Positions 26,202 to 36,544 are shown, numbered from the stretch's first letter. The stretch: 64,000 nucleotides of DNA from Arcobacter lacus (GCF_003063295.1 NZ_MUXF01000005.1:62001-126000); one strand, 5' to 3'. The notes: generated from the letters alone by a model not told the origin. Made by a program: numbers and translations.

Positions 26202-29039
26202 TTAACTCCTTTCTTTTGTAACTCTATTTATTAGATAAAAAATAGAGTTATAATCAAGCCCAGATTTTTCACTCAATCCTATTTCACAAGTTTTACTTGT
26301 AGAAAATGCCATTTTAGCACCATTTGTTTGCTCTTTTAAATATCTAAGCGCTGAATCATTTAATTCTGGGAAATTAAATCCTCTATCACCTGCAAATCCA
26401 CAACATTTTACATCAGCAGGAATTATTACATTTGTTGAACATAAAAGTGCTAGTTTTTTGAACTTCTCTTCAAGTCCCATTTTTCTTGAACTACAAGTTG
26501 TATGAATAGTAATTGCTTCATCTATTGGAGTAAACTCTAAATCTTTTGTTAGGAAAGTTAAAGCAAAATCTATTGGTTCATAAATCGATAATTTATGAGA
26601 GAAACTCTCCATCATTTTTTTAGTACATGGACTTGTATCACATAAAATTGGATACTCTCCAAATTCACTTGCATTTAAAAGTGCTTCTTCTAACTCACTT
26701 GATTTTGTATGTGCTGCATCATTAAATCCTTTTGAACTAAAAGGCATTCCACAACAAAGATTTGATAAGTTTTGTGGGAAGATGATTTGGTAACCAGCTT
26801 TTTGTAAAAGTTCAGTTGTTACCTCAAAAAGTTGTTTTTCTTCTTTTGACATATCATTTAATCCCATAGTTCTACTAATACATGATGGGAAATATACAAC
26901 TTTTTTATCTTTTACTTGTTGTTCAAAATTTAAATCAACATTTGTACCTTTTGGCATATATGTTGACCATTTAGGGAAACTCTTTCTACTTAAATCTCTC
27001 ATAGTTTTAGTAAATACTTCCATACTTGGAGTTCCTAAAACTTTGTGCATAAAGTTTGCACTATGAAGACCAAATCTTATACCTTTTAATGTTCCACTAA
27101 AATTATTTGCAACAAAATTAGAAATAGAAATAGCCCCGTTAGTTAATTGTTCAGCTCTTAAATGTTTTGTTAAACTTCCAGTATCTATTTTAACTGGACA
27201 TGCGCTTGAACATAAACTACAAGTTGCACAAGTCTCTATTCCATCATATTGATAAAGTTTTTTATACTCTTTTGCCTCTTTATGATTTCCAATACTTTCT
27301 AGTCTTGAAATCTCTCTATTTATTACAATTCTTTGTCTTGGTGTTAGAGTTAATTCATTTGAAGGACATGTTGGTTCACAAAAACCACACTCAATACATT
27401 TATCAACAATTTCATTTGTAGCTGGAAGTGTTTTAAGATTTTTTAAGTGGGCTTCTTTATCATCATTTATAATTACCCCTGGATTTAATAAACCTTTTGG
27501 ATCAAATAATGATTTGATTTTTTTCATTATGGTATAAGCTTCTTTACCCCACTCTACTTCAATAAATGCAGCCATGTTTCTTCCAGTTCCATGTTCAGCT
27601 TTTAAGCTCCCTTGGTATTTAAGAGCAACTGAATTAACAACTTCATTCATCAAATCATCATATCTTTTTACTTCTTTTATATCTGAAAAATCTTGAGTAA
27701 ATACAAAGTGGAAATTTCCTTCTAAAGCGTGACCAAAGATTAAAGCTTCAGAGTAACCATATTTTTGGAATAATCCTTGAAGTTCTAACGTAGCTTCAGC
27801 TAAAACTTCAATTGGATAAGCAACATCTTCAATAATAACAGTCGTTCCTGTAACTCTTACAGCTCCAACAGCAGGAAATAATCCTTTTCTAATTTTCCAA
27901 TAAAGTGTATATTCTTGTTCATCTTTTGTAAAATATAAATCTCTTACAACACTAAACTCTTTTAAAAGTTCTTCAATTTGTTCTATTTGAGTATTTAGTT
28001 TTTCATCACTTATTGCTCTAGTTTCTATTAAAAGTGCAGTTACATTTTCATCAAAATCTTTGATAAATTTTGGCATAGCTGGATCTTGTTCAATACTTTT
28101 TAAAGCTGCTCTATCCATAAGTTCAACTGCATCAACAACAATTTGTTTTGAATCACGAGCAAGTTTTAGTTTTGTAACCGCATGACAAGCTTCATTCATA
28201 TCTTTAAAGTAAATAAGTGCACTTGCTTTATCTTTTAAATCTTCAACTGTATAGTAAGTTATCTCTTCAATAAATGCTAAAGTTCCTTCACTTCCTATGA
28301 TTAAGTGTTGAAGAATTTCAAACTCATCTTCAAAATCAATCAGTGCATTTATTGAGTAACCACATGTATTTTTAATTTTAAATTTTTTCTCTATTTTTGC
28401 TCTTAACTCTTCATTTGATTTTGTCTCATCTGAAAAGCTTTTTAAATCTTTTAAGAAATCTCCATGAGTTTTTCTAAATTCATCTTTGCTATTTTCATCT
28501 GCTGTATCAAGTTTTGAACCATCTGCAAAAATTAGTTTCATAGATTTCAGAGTTTTGTATGAGTTTTGTGAAATTCCACAACACATTCCTGAAGCATTAT
28601 TTGCAGCAATTCCACCAATCATAGCTGCATTTATACTTGCTGGATCTGGACCTATTTTTTTAGAATAACGTGCAAGTAATCCATTTGCTTGAGCACCTGT
28701 AAGGGCAGGTTCAAGACTGATTGTACTAGCATCTGGAGCTATTTTAAAGTTTGAGAAGTTTCTTGAAGTTATAACTAAAATAGAATCACTAATTGCTTGC
28801 CCTGAAAGTGAAGTTCCACCTGCTCTAAAAGTGATACTTAAATTCATAGAGTTTGCAAGTTCAATAATGTCTTGAACCTCTTTAGAATTATCAGTTTTGA
28901 TTACAATCTTTGGAATTAATCTATAAAATGAAGCATCAGTTCCATAAGCTAAAGTGTGAAGTTTATCTGTGAAGATTTTATCTTTTGAGATTTTTAATGA
29001 AATTTCATCAAAAAATTTTTGGTAACGACTTTCTAACAT
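26202..29039 (-). CDS. FAD/iron-sulfur D-lactate dehydrogenase (DLD-II / GlcD-GlpC fusion)
   Basis: A 945-residue membrane-associated enzyme that oxidises D-lactate to pyruvate and passes electrons to quinone. Residues 1-510 are a GlcD-like FAD-linked oxidase (TFRAGGTSLSGQ for FAD; HALEGNFHFVF; KAEHGTGRN). Two 4Fe-4S motifs follow (CIECGFCEPTCP and CATCSLCSSACP), then two CCG cysteine-rich domains (LCCGMPFSSKG; KCCGFAGDRG). The ATG at 29039 is used because AGGAGA lies before it; an ATG seven codons upstream is less likely. It is downstream of lctP at the end of the lactate locus. Glycolate or another 2-hydroxy acid is a less likely substrate. Confidence 0.88.
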   Translation of the reverse strand: MLESRYQKFFDEISLKISKDKIFTDKLHTLAYGTDASFYRLIPKIVIKTDNSKEVQDIIELANSMNLSITFRAGGTSLSGQAISDSILVITSRNFSNFKIAPDASTISLEPALTGAQANGLLARYSKKIGPDPASINAAMIGGIAANNASGMCCGISQNSYKTLKSMKLIFADGSKLDTADENSKDEFRKTHGDFLKDLKSFSDETKSNEELRAKIEKKFKIKNTCGYSINALIDFEDEFEILQHLIIGSEGTLAFIEEITYYTVEDLKDKASALIYFKDMNEACHAVTKLKLARDSKQIVVDAVELMDRAALKSIEQDPAMPKFIKDFDENVTALLIETRAISDEKLNTQIEQIEELLKEFSVVRDLYFTKDEQEYTLYWKIRKGLFPAVGAVRVTGTTVIIEDVAYPIEVLAEATLELQGLFQKYGYSEALIFGHALEGNFHFVFTQDFSDIKEVKRYDDLMNEVVNSVALKYQGSLKAEHGTGRNMAAFIEVEWGKEAYTIMKKIKSLFDPKGLLNPGVIINDDKEAHLKNLKTLPATNEIVDKCIECGFCEPTCPSNELTLTPRQRIVINREISRLESIGNHKEAKEYKKLYQYDGIETCATCSLCSSACPVKIDTGSLTKHLRAEQLTNGAISISNFVANNFSGTLKGIRFGLHSANFMHKVLGTPSMEVFTKTMRDLSRKSFPKWSTYMPKGTNVDLNFEQQVKDKKVVYFPSCISRTMGLNDMSKEEKQLFEVTTELLQKAGYQIIFPQNLSNLCCGMPFSSKGFNDAAHTKSSELEEALLNASEFGEYPILCDTSPCTKKMMESFSHKLSIYEPIDFALTFLTKDLEFTPIDEAITIHTTCSSRKMGLEEKFKKLALLCSTNVIIPADVKCCGFAGDRGFNFPELNDSALRYLKEQTNGAKMAFSTSKTCEIGLSEKSGLDYNSIFYLINRVTKERS

Positions 29040-29157
29040 ATTAGTTCTCCTAGGATTCATAAAATATAAATTTTAACTTTACGAAATGATAATAATATGA
29101 TATTTATAAAAGAATAATTTTATTTAGGAAAAATACCTAAATAAAATTAATATATAG

Positions 29158-30798
29158 TTATGGAATCATCCATGTTAAAACGTAAGCTTGAGTCATAGTT
29201 ATAAGTCCCATAATTACTACAAGAATTAAACTATGTTTAACTGTAAATCTAAATAAATCAGACTCTTTTCCAACAATTCCTGTTGATGCACAAGCAATAG
29301 AAATTGATTGAGGAGAGATCATTTTTCCACAAACCCCACCAGTTGTATTTGCTGCAACCATCAATGTTTCATTAAGCCCTAATTGTTGAGCAGTTTGTTG
29401 TTGTAATCCGCAGAAAAGTGCATTTGATGAAGTATCTGAACCTGTTAAGAATACTCCAAGCCATCCAAGAAACGGAGAGAAAAATGGGAATAAGAAACCT
29501 GTATTTGCTAAAACTAATGCCATAGTTGAAGACATACCTGAATAGTTCATTACAAATGCGAAACCAAGAACCATACCAATTGATACGATAGCCCATTTTA
29601 ATTCAAATAGTGTTTCACCCATTGTTTTTGTAGCTGTTGATATATTTAATCTAAAAATAAATAAAGTGATAATAGCTGTTAAGAAAATAGCTGTACCTGT
29701 TGCTGAAATAGGATTAAATGTATATACAACATCAAAAGACTTTGGTGCACTAGTAATTGGAGGCATTTTGAAAATCATATTATGAATAGCAGAGAATTCA
29801 AATTTGAAAATAGTACTTGCTAAAACTTGACCTTTTGCAAAAAAAGCTTTAAACCAACCTGTTGTCCAAATTGTAACCATTACAGAAAGAATAATAAATG
29901 GAGACCATGCTTTAAATACTTGAGCACTTGTATGTGATGATGAAACAACCTCATCTAATTCTACTGTTTTCATAATATTTTTTGGTTTCCAGTATTTTAA
30001 AAAGATTGTTGTTGAAACAATAGAAACTATAGCAGAAGTAACATCTGGTAATTCTGGACCTATAAAGTTTGATGTGAAATATTGAGAAATAGCAAAACTT
30101 GCACCTGCAACTAAAGCTGCTGGCCAAACTTCTTTTATACCTTTCCATCCATCCATTATTGCAACTAACCATAAAGGAATAATTAAAGATAATAGTGGTA
30201 ACTGTCTACCTGCCATTGCTCCAATTGTAAAAGCATCAATTGAAGTTACTTGTCCTGCAACAATAATTGGAACTCCAAGTGCTCCAAAAGCAACAGGTGC
30301 TGTATTTGCAATAAGACATAATCCAGCTGCATATAATGGTTTAAATCCAAGTCCTACTAAAATTGCAGCTGTAATTGCAACAGGTGCACCAAAACCAGCA
30401 GCACCTTCTAAAAAAGCACCAAATGAGAAACCAATTAAGATAACTTGAATTCTTTGATCTTCAGTTATTGAAATAATTGAATTTCTAATAATTTCAAATT
30501 GTCCACTTTTTACAGTTAATTTGTATAAGAATACTGATGCGACAATAATCCAAGCGATTGGCCATAAACCGAATAAGAAACCATATTCAGCAGATGCAAA
30601 TACCATATTAACTGGCATTTCAAATCCAAAAACTGCTACAATCATCGATAATGCTAATGTGATGATTGCTGCATAGTGACCTTTCATTCTAAATACAGCA
30701 AGCGCCAAAAAGAAAAAAACGATAGGAATTAGTGCTACAAGTGCAGATAAACCTAAACTTCCTCCAATTGGTGCATATACTTGTTGCCAAGTTTGCAT
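29158..30798 (-). CDS. lctP: L-lactate permease
   Basis: A 546-residue inner-membrane protein of the LctP family with about 13 helices that imports lactate (and often glycolate) with protons. Family marks include GFSFGAFLEGAAGFGAPVA, NTAPVAFGALGVPI and TGSDTSSNALFCGLQ near the C-terminus, followed by TTGGVCGKMISPQSI. AAGGAGG is a strong ribosome site before the ATG. It sits between the response regulator and the D-lactate dehydrogenase gene, with 91 bases upstream that could hold its own promoter. Confidence 0.94.
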   Translation of the reverse strand: MQTWQQVYAPIGGSLGLSALVALIPIVFFFLALAVFRMKGHYAAIITLALSMIVAVFGFEMPVNMVFASAEYGFLFGLWPIAWIIVASVFLYKLTVKSGQFEIIRNSIISITEDQRIQVILIGFSFGAFLEGAAGFGAPVAITAAILVGLGFKPLYAAGLCLIANTAPVAFGALGVPIIVAGQVTSIDAFTIGAMAGRQLPLLSLIIPLWLVAIMDGWKGIKEVWPAALVAGASFAISQYFTSNFIGPELPDVTSAIVSIVSTTIFLKYWKPKNIMKTVELDEVVSSSHTSAQVFKAWSPFIILSVMVTIWTTGWFKAFFAKGQVLASTIFKFEFSAIHNMIFKMPPITSAPKSFDVVYTFNPISATGTAIFLTAIITLFIFRLNISTATKTMGETLFELKWAIVSIGMVLGFAFVMNYSGMSSTMALVLANTGFLFPFFSPFLGWLGVFLTGSDTSSNALFCGLQQQTAQQLGLNETLMVAANTTGGVCGKMISPQSISIACASTGIVGKESDLFRFTVKHSLILVVIMGLITMTQAYVLTWMIP

Positions 30799-30889
30799 AT
30801 AAACCTCCTTAATTAAAATAATTACAAGGATATTAATAAAATGATATGAGATTTATATGATTTTTAATAGCTTAAAATAGAAGAAAGAA

Positions 30890-31534
30890 CTAAATATTTT
30901 TAAAAATATAGCCTGTATCAATAACTGTTTGAATAAACTCTTTGTCTAAGATTTTTCTTAGCCTTCTTATTAAACTTCTTATAGATTCTAATGTTACAAA
31001 GTTTCCTTCCCAAACATAGTTCTCTATTGTTTCGTAAGTAATAACTTGATTTTTTTTACTAAGAAATAGATTCATAAGAAGTTTCTCTTTTTTTGTTAAT
31101 CTTATTTCTTCATCATTTATAGTTATTGTTGCAGAGATAAAGTCAAAATATGAGTTTTCATCAAAATAGATTTTATCATTTTTTATTTGACAGAGTTTTT
31201 CTATTTTTATCTCTAATTCATCTATAAAAAAAGGCTTTTTCAAATAATCATTACAGCCAAAATCGTAAGATTGTTTTATGATATCTAGTTCAACACTTGC
31301 ACTTATTATAATAACTGGAACAATTTCATAAAACTCTCTAATTTTTTTTAAAATATTTATTCCATCAACATTTGGAACATTGATATCTAATATAAAACAT
31401 GAAAAACCTTCTGTTATTTTTTCATAAGCTTCTGCTCCATCTGTAAAAGATATTACATTGTAGTTTTTCATTTTTAATCTTTTAGTGATAGTTTCATTTA
31501 ACTTTTGGTTGTCTTCTAAAAGTAAGATTTTCAT
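30890..31534 (-). CDS. OmpR-family response regulator of the lactate locus
   Basis: A 214-residue two-component regulator. The receiver domain (1-120) has the phosphorylated Asp50 in FILDINVPNVDG and Lys in LKKPFF; the winged-helix DNA-binding domain fills 135-214 (LTKKEKLLMNLF, RSLIRRLRKIL, TGYIF). It begins one base after the sensor kinase stop codon. Placed between lutC-kinase and lctP, it probably activates lactate genes, but no target site is proven. Confidence 0.9.
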   Translation of the reverse strand: MKILLLEDNQKLNETITKRLKMKNYNVISFTDGAEAYEKITEGFSCFILDINVPNVDGINILKKIREFYEIVPVIIISASVELDIIKQSYDFGCNDYLKKPFFIDELEIKIEKLCQIKNDKIYFDENSYFDFISATITINDEEIRLTKKEKLLMNLFLSKKNQVITYETIENYVWEGNFVTLESIRSLIRRLRKILDKEFIQTVIDTGYIFKNI

Positions 31535-31535
31535 T

Positions 31536-33728
31536 TTAAGCCTTTTTAAACGGAAGTTTTATTGTAAAAATAACACAATTTTTATCATTTCGAACACTAA
31601 TAGTGCCTTTCATTTTATCTTCAATAATTATTTTTGCCATATAAAGACCTAAACCCATTCCATTTTCTTTTGTTGTAAAATAAGGTTCGAAAATTGAATT
31701 TATGATTTTTTCATCAATTGCTCCAGCATCATCAATAATTTCTATCATATTACAATTTTCACATCTTTGAATGTTTATGTTTATTTCTCCTTTTTTATTT
31801 AAAGGAAGATTCTTTTCAACAATTTTATTTTTTGCATTATTTATAATGTTTAGTAAAACTTGTTTGAATTCGTTCTCATATCCATAAATTAGAAGTTCTT
31901 CATTTTTATTTTTATAGTTAAAATTCATATTTATATTTGAATAAAAAACTTGTTTCCCTATAATTTCATTTATTTCATTTAAGGCTTTTGAAATTGAAAA
32001 AAGGACTTTTTTTGTTGAAGGTTTTAGAAAATTTCTAAAATCACTTAAAGTTTTAGACATATATTTTATTTGAATCATAGAATCATTAACAAAATTTTTT
32101 ACATCATTATCTTTTAATTCATTTAGCAAATAAGATGTTTCAATATCTTGAACAAGTGCAGATAATTCAACTAAAGGCTCATTCCATTGATGCGCAATCG
32201 CTGCAATCATATCTCCCATCTCAGCCAATTTACTTTGTTGGATTAAAAATTGTCTTTGTTGCGTTCTTTCGGTCATATCGTCCATAATACAAACAATTCC
32301 ACCAATAGTTCCATCTATGTTTTTATATGCTGCTTTATTTAAAACGATATGTTTCATCTCATTTGATAAAGTGTAAAAAGTAAATTCAAAACTAATTGTA
32401 TTAAAAGTTTTTAATACTTCTTTATCAATTTGTGTATTTATTGTGGCAATTTCTGTTGGGAAAAAGTCAAAAGCTGTTTTTCCTATAATTTCTTCTTTTG
32501 TAGAACTCACTAAAGATGCAAAAGCTGTATTACAGCCTAAAAAGTGACCATCAACATTTTTATAATAAATGGCATTAGGAATGGTATCTAAAAGTACTTT
32601 ATCAAACTCTATTCTATTTGAAAGTTCACGTTCGAGTTTTTCTCTTCTTTGGATATTAACTTTTAAAATTACAACTATTGCAGTTAAAAGTGAAATTGTA
32701 AGAATTGTGATAATAAAAAAGTTTTTATGTTCTTTATATATTGAGCTAGGTTCATTGATAATTATAGGATTTTCAATATAATCTGAAACATCAAGCTTAA
32801 ACTTTTTTAGTTCATTATAATCAAACATATAAAGATTTGGAGATTTTTCTATGATAGGAATATTTTTTATATCTTTTCCATTAAGCACATCTATTGCCAT
32901 TTTAGATACAGTATCTCCTTGTGCAATTGCTGAAGTTAATAACCCTCCAACCATTCCACTATTTAAATAAAAATCCCAAAGACCATAAATTGGTACTTTA
33001 CTTACTGCTTTCACTTCTTCAAAACTTTGTTTATATGTAAAATATTTTCCTGTTGTATCTTTAAATAAAAGTACAAACAAAATTGCACTATCTTTTTTTT
33101 CAAGGTTTGATACTTTATTTTTTAAATCAGTTATTTCTAAATTATCTGTATATTCTATATTGAATTTTTTTGAATATTTTTCAATTATCGGATTTAAATC
33201 TTTTTTTACAGCTAAACCAGTTATAGATTTATCATTTATGATTAAAAGGTTTTTTAAATTTGGATGTAATTTTGAGATTAGTTCAAAGTTTTTTTCAATA
33301 TCAACTTCTTCTGCAACTCCTGAAACTTCTTTGAGAGGTAATTTATCTAGTATTGTTTTATTGTAGTTATTTATTCCACAAAATAGAACAGGAGCATCTT
33401 TGAACAAAAAATTATAATATTTGGATATAAAATCAAAAGCATTATTATCGCTAATTATTATTAAATCAAATTTACGATCAGAAAATTGTTCTTTATATAA
33501 TTTTGCTAAGTTATCTAGATAAGAAGAATCATCTATTCTTTTTGTATCCATATAAACAGTTGTTAGTTCAACATCTTTATATTTTGAAAAGTTTTTTTCA
33601 ATAGCTTTTGATATATCATCTGTCCAAGCATATCCTTTATGATATGAATGAATTAATAAAACTTCTTTATTTTGACTTGCATATAATATATTAAAAAAAA
33701 GTATGCTAAATAGTAAAAAATATCTCAT
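31536..33728 (-). CDS. Sensor histidine kinase with ABC-substrate-binding-like sensor and PAS
   Basis: A 730-residue membrane kinase. A signal or anchor helix (1-16) is followed by a periplasmic domain of the ABC_sub_bind type (about 20-325; LLIHSYHKGYAWTDDI, YMDTKRI, LIIISDNNAFDF), a transmembrane helix near 337-355, a PAS domain (about 370-485) and a HisKA/HATPase core. The phosphoacceptor is H513 in IAHQWNEPL; the usual sequence in this group is HQWRQPLN, so two conserved positions differ. The ATPase core shows NIINNAKNKI and MGLGLYMAK. It lies between lutC and its regulator, which suggests it senses lactate or a related carboxylate. Confidence 0.88.
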   Translation of the reverse strand: MRYFLLFSILFFNILYASQNKEVLLIHSYHKGYAWTDDISKAIEKNFSKYKDVELTTVYMDTKRIDDSSYLDNLAKLYKEQFSDRKFDLIIISDNNAFDFISKYYNFLFKDAPVLFCGINNYNKTILDKLPLKEVSGVAEEVDIEKNFELISKLHPNLKNLLIINDKSITGLAVKKDLNPIIEKYSKKFNIEYTDNLEITDLKNKVSNLEKKDSAILFVLLFKDTTGKYFTYKQSFEEVKAVSKVPIYGLWDFYLNSGMVGGLLTSAIAQGDTVSKMAIDVLNGKDIKNIPIIEKSPNLYMFDYNELKKFKLDVSDYIENPIIINEPSSIYKEHKNFFIITILTISLLTAIVVILKVNIQRREKLERELSNRIEFDKVLLDTIPNAIYYKNVDGHFLGCNTAFASLVSSTKEEIIGKTAFDFFPTEIATINTQIDKEVLKTFNTISFEFTFYTLSNEMKHIVLNKAAYKNIDGTIGGIVCIMDDMTERTQQRQFLIQQSKLAEMGDMIAAIAHQWNEPLVELSALVQDIETSYLLNELKDNDVKNFVNDSMIQIKYMSKTLSDFRNFLKPSTKKVLFSISKALNEINEIIGKQVFYSNINMNFNYKNKNEELLIYGYENEFKQVLLNIINNAKNKIVEKNLPLNKKGEININIQRCENCNMIEIIDDAGAIDEKIINSIFEPYFTTKENGMGLGLYMAKIIIEDKMKGTISVRNDKNCVIFTIKLPFKKA

Positions 33729-33752
33729 TATTTCTCCTATTTAGCAATTATA

Positions 33753-34340
33753 TCAAGATTTGATAAAAATCACATATCCTGATTTTGGACCGTGTGCTCC
33801 AATAACAAGCGATTGTTCAATATCAGCAGTTTTTGAAGGTCCAGAAATAAATACTCCAAAACCAGCTTTTTCAAAACTAAGTTTTTCATACGCTTCATGC
33901 ATATTGTTTACTATTTCATCTTCATCTATTACAATAACAATATTTTGTGCAATAAAATATAAAGATCTATGTCTATTTGATTCATCTTTCATCCAAATTG
34001 CACCATTTTCTGCAACTGCAAAATTACCTTTTACAATAGCTAAATCAATATCTTTTAGATTATGAGCATCATCTTGTGAATTTGAATCAAAATTTCCTGA
34101 ACTACAAAAATTTACGTTTGAAGCAATAACTTTTTCATCTGGATATAACTCTTTTATTGTTTTATCTAAATCTTCTTTTTCAATAACTAAAGCTTTACCA
34201 CCAACACTTTCGAGCATTGTAGAAAATGTTTCAAATTTATTATCAAATTTTATTCCAAAATTTTCATAAGAAGGAAGTTTTACATCTTTTACAATATTAT
34301 TTTCTCTAATAGAATTTAAAATTTTTTCTTTACTAGTCAT
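33753..34340 (-). CDS. lutC: Lactate utilization protein C (LUD domain)
   Basis: A 195-residue LUD-domain protein, the third part of the LutABC complex that oxidises L-lactate to pyruvate in the cytoplasm. Marks are the C-terminal GPSKTADIEQSLVIGAHGP at about 168-186 and the preceding IVIVIDEDEIV strand. It overlaps the lutB end by eight bases, so translation is coupled. The sensor kinase gene follows after 24 bases. Confidence 0.9.
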   Translation of the reverse strand: MTSKEKILNSIRENNIVKDVKLPSYENFGIKFDNKFETFSTMLESVGGKALVIEKEDLDKTIKELYPDEKVIASNVNFCSSGNFDSNSQDDAHNLKDIDLAIVKGNFAVAENGAIWMKDESNRHRSLYFIAQNIVIVIDEDEIVNNMHEAYEKLSFEKAGFGVFISGPSKTADIEQSLVIGAHGPKSGYVIFIKS

Positions 34341-35712
34341 CTAAATCTCCATCTTTAAACATCTCTTTGAAACTTTTTTTAGGGAATTTTGGTAAGTCTC
34401 TTTGTTTTCCCCACGCATTTGCTTTATTATAAATTATAGAATTTGGAAGTTTTGGAACAATAAATCTTGCTGTTTTTCCAAGAAAATCAAATAATATAGG
34501 TTTACTCATAAGCCAAGTGGTTACTTTCATAGCCATTTTCTTTTTGCTGTCAATTAAATCAGCTTCTCCTAAATCTTGTCTTAAACTATAAAGTTGTGAA
34601 TCTAAATCTATTTTAACTGGACAAACATTTGTACAAGACCCGCATAATGTACAGGCAAATGGTAAACTATTGTGAGCTTCTGGATGTCTAGCACTTCCTA
34701 AAATAGAACCAATTGGTCCTGGTATTACATACTCATAAGAGTGACCACCACTTCTTCTATAAACTGGACAAGTATTCATACAAGCACCACATCTAATACA
34801 ATTTAATGCTTTTTTATTTTTTTGAGAACTCAAGAATTGACTTCTTTTATTATCAACGATAATAACATGCATCTTTCCACCTTCGACACTTCCATGAAAA
34901 TGTGAAGTATATGAAGTAATTGGTTGTCCCGTTGCACTACGTGCTAATAATCTTGTAAATACACTTAAATCTTCAAGTCTAGGAATAATTTTTTCAATTC
35001 CCATTGAAGCAATATGAAGTTTAGGAACACTAGCTCCCATATCTGCATTTCCTTCATTTGTACAAACTACAACACCACCTGTTTGTGCAATTGCAAAATT
35101 AACTCCTGTTAATCCAGCATCAGCTGTTAAAAAGTCTTCTCTAAGTGCAGCCCTTGCAGCACGTGTAAGATAAGTTGGGTCATAGTTTCCTTTTTCAGTA
35201 CCTAATTTTTCATGGAAAGTATCTGAAACATCAGATTTTTTTAGGTGAATTGCAGGAAGAACTATATGAGAAGGTGGTTCATGTCTTAGTTGAACTATTC
35301 TTTCACCTAAGTCTGTATCAATAACTTCAATTCCCCTACTTTCTAAATAAGGATTTAAGTGACACTCTTCTGTTAACATTGATTTTGATTTAACAAGTTT
35401 TTTTACGTTATTTTCACTTAAAATTTTATGTACTATTTCATTATGTTCTTTTGCATCACAAGCGAAGTGAACTGTTATTCCTTTTTCTGTTGCATTTTTT
35501 TCAAATTCTAATAGATATTTATCTAAATTTGCCATCGTATGAGTTTTGATTTGATTTGCATACTCTCGTAAATTTTCCCATTCAGGAATAGATTTACTAG
35601 CTCTATCTCTTTTTTCTCTTACAAACCATAATGCTTGGTCATGCCAATGCATTCTTTCATCATTTGCTACAAATTTTGTTGCATTATCTGAGTGGTTGTG
35701 ATTTGTGCTCAT
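34333..35712 (-). CDS. lutB: Lactate utilization protein B (iron-sulfur, LUD domain)
   Basis: A 459-residue LutB. The N-terminal LUD domain (about 60-290) contains SMLTEECHLN and ADAGLTGVNFAIAQTG; two 4Fe-4S motifs follow, CIRCGACMNTCPVYR near 305 and CTLCGSCTNVCPV near 355. Together with LutA and LutC it passes electrons from L-lactate to the respiratory chain. It overlaps the lutA stop by four bases. Length fits the family (about 460-480). Confidence 0.94.
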   Translation of the reverse strand: MSTNHNHSDNATKFVANDERMHWHDQALWFVREKRDRASKSIPEWENLREYANQIKTHTMANLDKYLLEFEKNATEKGITVHFACDAKEHNEIVHKILSENNVKKLVKSKSMLTEECHLNPYLESRGIEVIDTDLGERIVQLRHEPPSHIVLPAIHLKKSDVSDTFHEKLGTEKGNYDPTYLTRAARAALREDFLTADAGLTGVNFAIAQTGGVVVCTNEGNADMGASVPKLHIASMGIEKIIPRLEDLSVFTRLLARSATGQPITSYTSHFHGSVEGGKMHVIIVDNKRSQFLSSQKNKKALNCIRCGACMNTCPVYRRSGGHSYEYVIPGPIGSILGSARHPEAHNSLPFACTLCGSCTNVCPVKIDLDSQLYSLRQDLGEADLIDSKKKMAMKVTTWLMSKPILFDFLGKTARFIVPKLPNSIIYNKANAWGKQRDLPKFPKKSFKEMFKDGDLDD

Positions 35713-36458
35713 GGTCTAACTCCTGCTAGAATTTCAACAATATGCATAACTTTGATTGGATTTTTATCTCTATTTATGATTCCATCCATGTGCATAAGAC
35801 ATGACATATCAGCACCTGTAATTATTTGTGCATTAGAATCTAAATGGTCTTTTATTCTATCTTTTCCCATTGCAACTGAAATTGCTTCTTCTGCAACACT
35901 AAATGTTCCACCGAATCCACAGCACTCATCTTCTCTTTTTAAAGTTACTAATTCAATGTCATTTACTTTATTTAAAAGATTTTTTAATTTTGAATCGTAT
36001 GGAATATTTAACTCACTAGCAGTTGCAAGTTTTAAAACTCTATGCCCATGACATGAATTGTGTACTCCAACTTTGTAAGGGAAAGAGTGATCAAATTTTA
36101 TATTTTCAATTTTTATAATATCGTGTAAAAATTCACATACTTCATAAATAGAAGCTTTTACTTTATTGTAATCATTGTCATCATTAAAAAATTCAGCATA
36201 ATGTTCTTTTACCATAGTAACACAAGAGCCACTAGGAGCAACAATATAGTCATACTCTTTAAATGTTTCTACAAAATTTATTGCGAGAATTTTTATATCT
36301 TTTGCACAGCCAGAGTTTGCCATAGGTTGTCCACAGCAAGTTTGACTTAATGGATAATCAATGTTTAAACCTTGATTTTTTAGTAGTTTATATGTAGCTT
36401 TACAAATATCGGGATATAGTTCATTCATAAAACATGGTATAAAAAGACCAATTTTCAT
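35709..36458 (-). CDS. lutA: Lactate utilization protein A (CCG domains)
   Basis: A 249-residue protein with two CCG cysteine-rich domains: QTCCGQPMANSGC near 40-52 with the later SGSC, and HNSCHGHR plus DECCGFGGTFSV in the second half. These domains bind iron-sulfur clusters in LutA/GlcF/HdrB-like subunits. It is the first gene of the lutABC set, so the operon promoter should lie in the 86 bases between it and the deaminase gene. Confidence 0.94.
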   Translation of the reverse strand: MKIGLFIPCFMNELYPDICKATYKLLKNQGLNIDYPLSQTCCGQPMANSGCAKDIKILAINFVETFKEYDYIVAPSGSCVTMVKEHYAEFFNDDNDYNKVKASIYEVCEFLHDIIKIENIKFDHSFPYKVGVHNSCHGHRVLKLATASELNIPYDSKLKNLLNKVNDIELVTLKREDECCGFGGTFSVAEEAISVAMGKDRIKDHLDSNAQIITGADMSCLMHMDGIINRDKNPIKVMHIVEILAGVRP

Positions 36459-36544
36459 ATTTTCTCCTTCTTATTATTGAGGTAATTTTATAGTTAAAAT
36501 ATGAAAAATTTATGATATTTTACTTTTTAGAAAATAAAATCTTT

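Noticed and set aside
26185-26213. GAAAGGA/TCCTTTC inverted repeat as terminator of the lactate dehydrogenase gene
   Set aside because: The 7-bp stem has a long 15-base loop and overlaps the last codons; too weak to annotate.
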